Assembly (NCBI GenBank): GCA_051745935.1
Contig: JBNJEM010000498.1
Span: 1-6,059 of the forward strand
DNA: 6,059 nt
DNA from: JBNJEM01 sp051745935
GTDB taxonomy: Bacteria; Planctomycetota; Planctomycetia; Pirellulales; Pirellulaceae
Reading direction: 5' to 3'
The position numbers and the translations under genes are program-made. Of the stretch, positions 5,524 to 6,059 are shown one piece after another; the first letter of the stretch is position 1, and every line of letters starts with the position of its first letter. The notes below the pieces were generated by a model. It was not told the DNA's origin. It worked only from the letters and a program-made list of their open reading frames with translations, and did no database searches.

Positions 5524-5611
5524 TCCGCTTTACCCGCTTTCGTCGGACGATTTCATTCACGGACTTGGGACCGTCCCTTCGGGACTGATACCCTCGTTGC
5601 ATCTTCCTCGG

Positions 5612-6059
5612 CTATGGTTCGATGATGCCAAGGCCCGCGATCCTGGCAGCTTGCTGCATTCTAAGATCGGCGCAAACAATGCTTTGGATTTTCGCGGCCC
5701 GTAACGCCCCCAGATGCAATCCGTCCAAAGAACGGAGCAGGGTCGGCGGAGTCGCGGCCAAAGCTGCCTCCAGTATTCGCCGTGACTGGAAGGCAACGTC
5801 TTCGCCCCACGGAATGACGTAGTAACGCCCCGCGCTGACGTGCCGTTCGAACGATCCAAACTGACGCGTCGCCGAACCGGCCGCGATCTCGCCCCGGAAT
5901 TCCTTGCCACGTAATGCAAAATACAATTCGACGCGGTGAAGAAAGCTGACAGCGAGGTCCTCCGGTTGTTGGGTGAGTAGCCGCAGGTAGTCGCCGGAAT
6001 CCGGCTCGGGGGCGTAAAGCTTGAGCAACGCCGACGTGTCCCAGTAAATCGCATTGGCC
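5612..6059 (-). CDS. vapC: VapC-type PIN ribonuclease toxin, 5' end outside window
   Basis: The frame is open to the right edge, so the true start lies beyond 6059; 148 residues are visible. It begins AIYWDTSALLKLYAPEPDS, the standard first strand of VapC-like PIN domains, with the catalytic Asp at visible residue 7. VSFLHRVELYFALR supplies Glu44, LLRSLDGLHLGAL supplies Asp112, and IVCADLRMQQAARIAGLGII supplies Asp131. All four acidic positions of the metal site are kept, and the ending GLGIIEP is the usual PIN C-terminus, so the protein looks complete except for perhaps the first one to three residues. VapC toxins cleave specific RNAs and are held by an antitoxin usually encoded just upstream, which would lie outside this window. 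A TTG at 6028 and an ATG at 6054 in another frame are not credible starts, because both would miss or disrupt the Asp7 strand. The TAG at 5612 is followed by non-coding DNA. Confidence 0.85.
   Translation of the reverse strand, partial: ANAIYWDTSALLKLYAPEPDSGDYLRLLTQQPEDLAVSFLHRVELYFALRGKEFRGEIAAGSATRQFGSFERHVSAGRYYVIPWGEDVAFQSRRILEAALAATPPTLLRSLDGLHLGALRAAKIQSIVCADLRMQQAARIAGLGIIEP

Larger units (their letters stand above)
5199..5611. other. Non-coding, hairpin-rich interval
   Basis: I see no credible gene on either strand. The left part (5199-5340) is featureless apart from the open upstream extension of the transposase frame to about 5246. The right part holds strong stems (5358-5377 and 5465-5523, listed separately). 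Near 5428-5455 the plus strand reads GGGGCCGTGTCCGTACGGAA, which resembles a shortened group II intron domain V (GAGCCGTGT...GTACGGTTC). A GTCCC-TTC-GGGAC hairpin (5573-5585) lies about 26 nt past the vapC stop but has no T run on that strand. Confidence 0.4.

Noticed and set aside
5573..5585. Terminator for vapC
   Set aside because: The GTCCC/GGGAC stem is only 5 bp and no T run follows on the minus strand.
5366..5602. Minus-strand ORF of 78 codons upstream of the transposase remnant
   Set aside because: Arg-rich with no motif; it does not resemble the missing catalytic half of the RAYT and overlaps the hairpin region.
5557..6054. Minus-strand ORF of 165 codons beginning at ATG 6054
   Set aside because: It is an out-of-frame shadow of the VapC gene, which has all PIN catalytic residues in the neighbouring frame.
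1..6059. CRISPR array, tRNA or rRNA
   Set aside because: No regularly spaced direct repeats, no tRNA-like cloverleaf and no conserved rRNA segments were seen on either strand.

Overview
The window is GC-rich accessory DNA that most resembles a planctomycete, probably a Pirellulales-like lineage. The reasons are a secreted two-domain alpha/beta hydrolase, fragments of HEAT-repeat, WD40-like and GH36-like proteins, a transposase relic with a DnaA-like C-terminal helix-turn-helix, and two PIN-domain toxins. This assignment is inferred from gene content only; there is no rRNA or other marker gene.

Layout. Positions 1-318 are non-coding and hold a 16-bp inverted repeat (202-217/281-296). Positions 319-1560 are a gene graveyard: a small unknown ORF (319-564), a 60-codon relic of a GH36/melibiase-like glycosidase (600-782, +), a truncated HEAT-repeat fragment (862-1062, +), and a frameshifted WD40-like propeller fragment (about 1063-1560, -). 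The main gene is a secreted hydrolase on the minus strand (3609 to 1561). It has a clear signal peptide and catalytic triad in domain 1, and an apparently inactive second domain that seems cut short where it meets the WD40 fragment. Twenty bases upstream of it, on the same strand, lies a complete toxin-antitoxin pair: UPF0175 antitoxin (4390-4139) overlapping a DUF3368 PIN toxin (4142-3630) by 4 nt.

Positions 4440-5611 look like nested mobile-element debris. A stretch rich in RNA hairpins (about 4500-4680) resembles domain I of a group II intron. It is followed by the C-terminal remnant of a RAYT-type Y1 transposase (5198-4731, -) that ends at a GGGTCAGAGC motif. The remnant carries a roughly 100-nt internal insertion flanked by 6-bp direct repeats. 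A second hairpin-rich stretch (5358-5523) may be the 3' end of the same intron. The window closes with a VapC-type PIN toxin (5612 to beyond 6059, -) whose start lies outside.

The intact parts are the toxin-antitoxin operon, the hydrolase (expressed but probably C-terminally shortened) and the edge VapC. The rest reads as decaying genes and mobile elements, consistent with a recombination-prone island.
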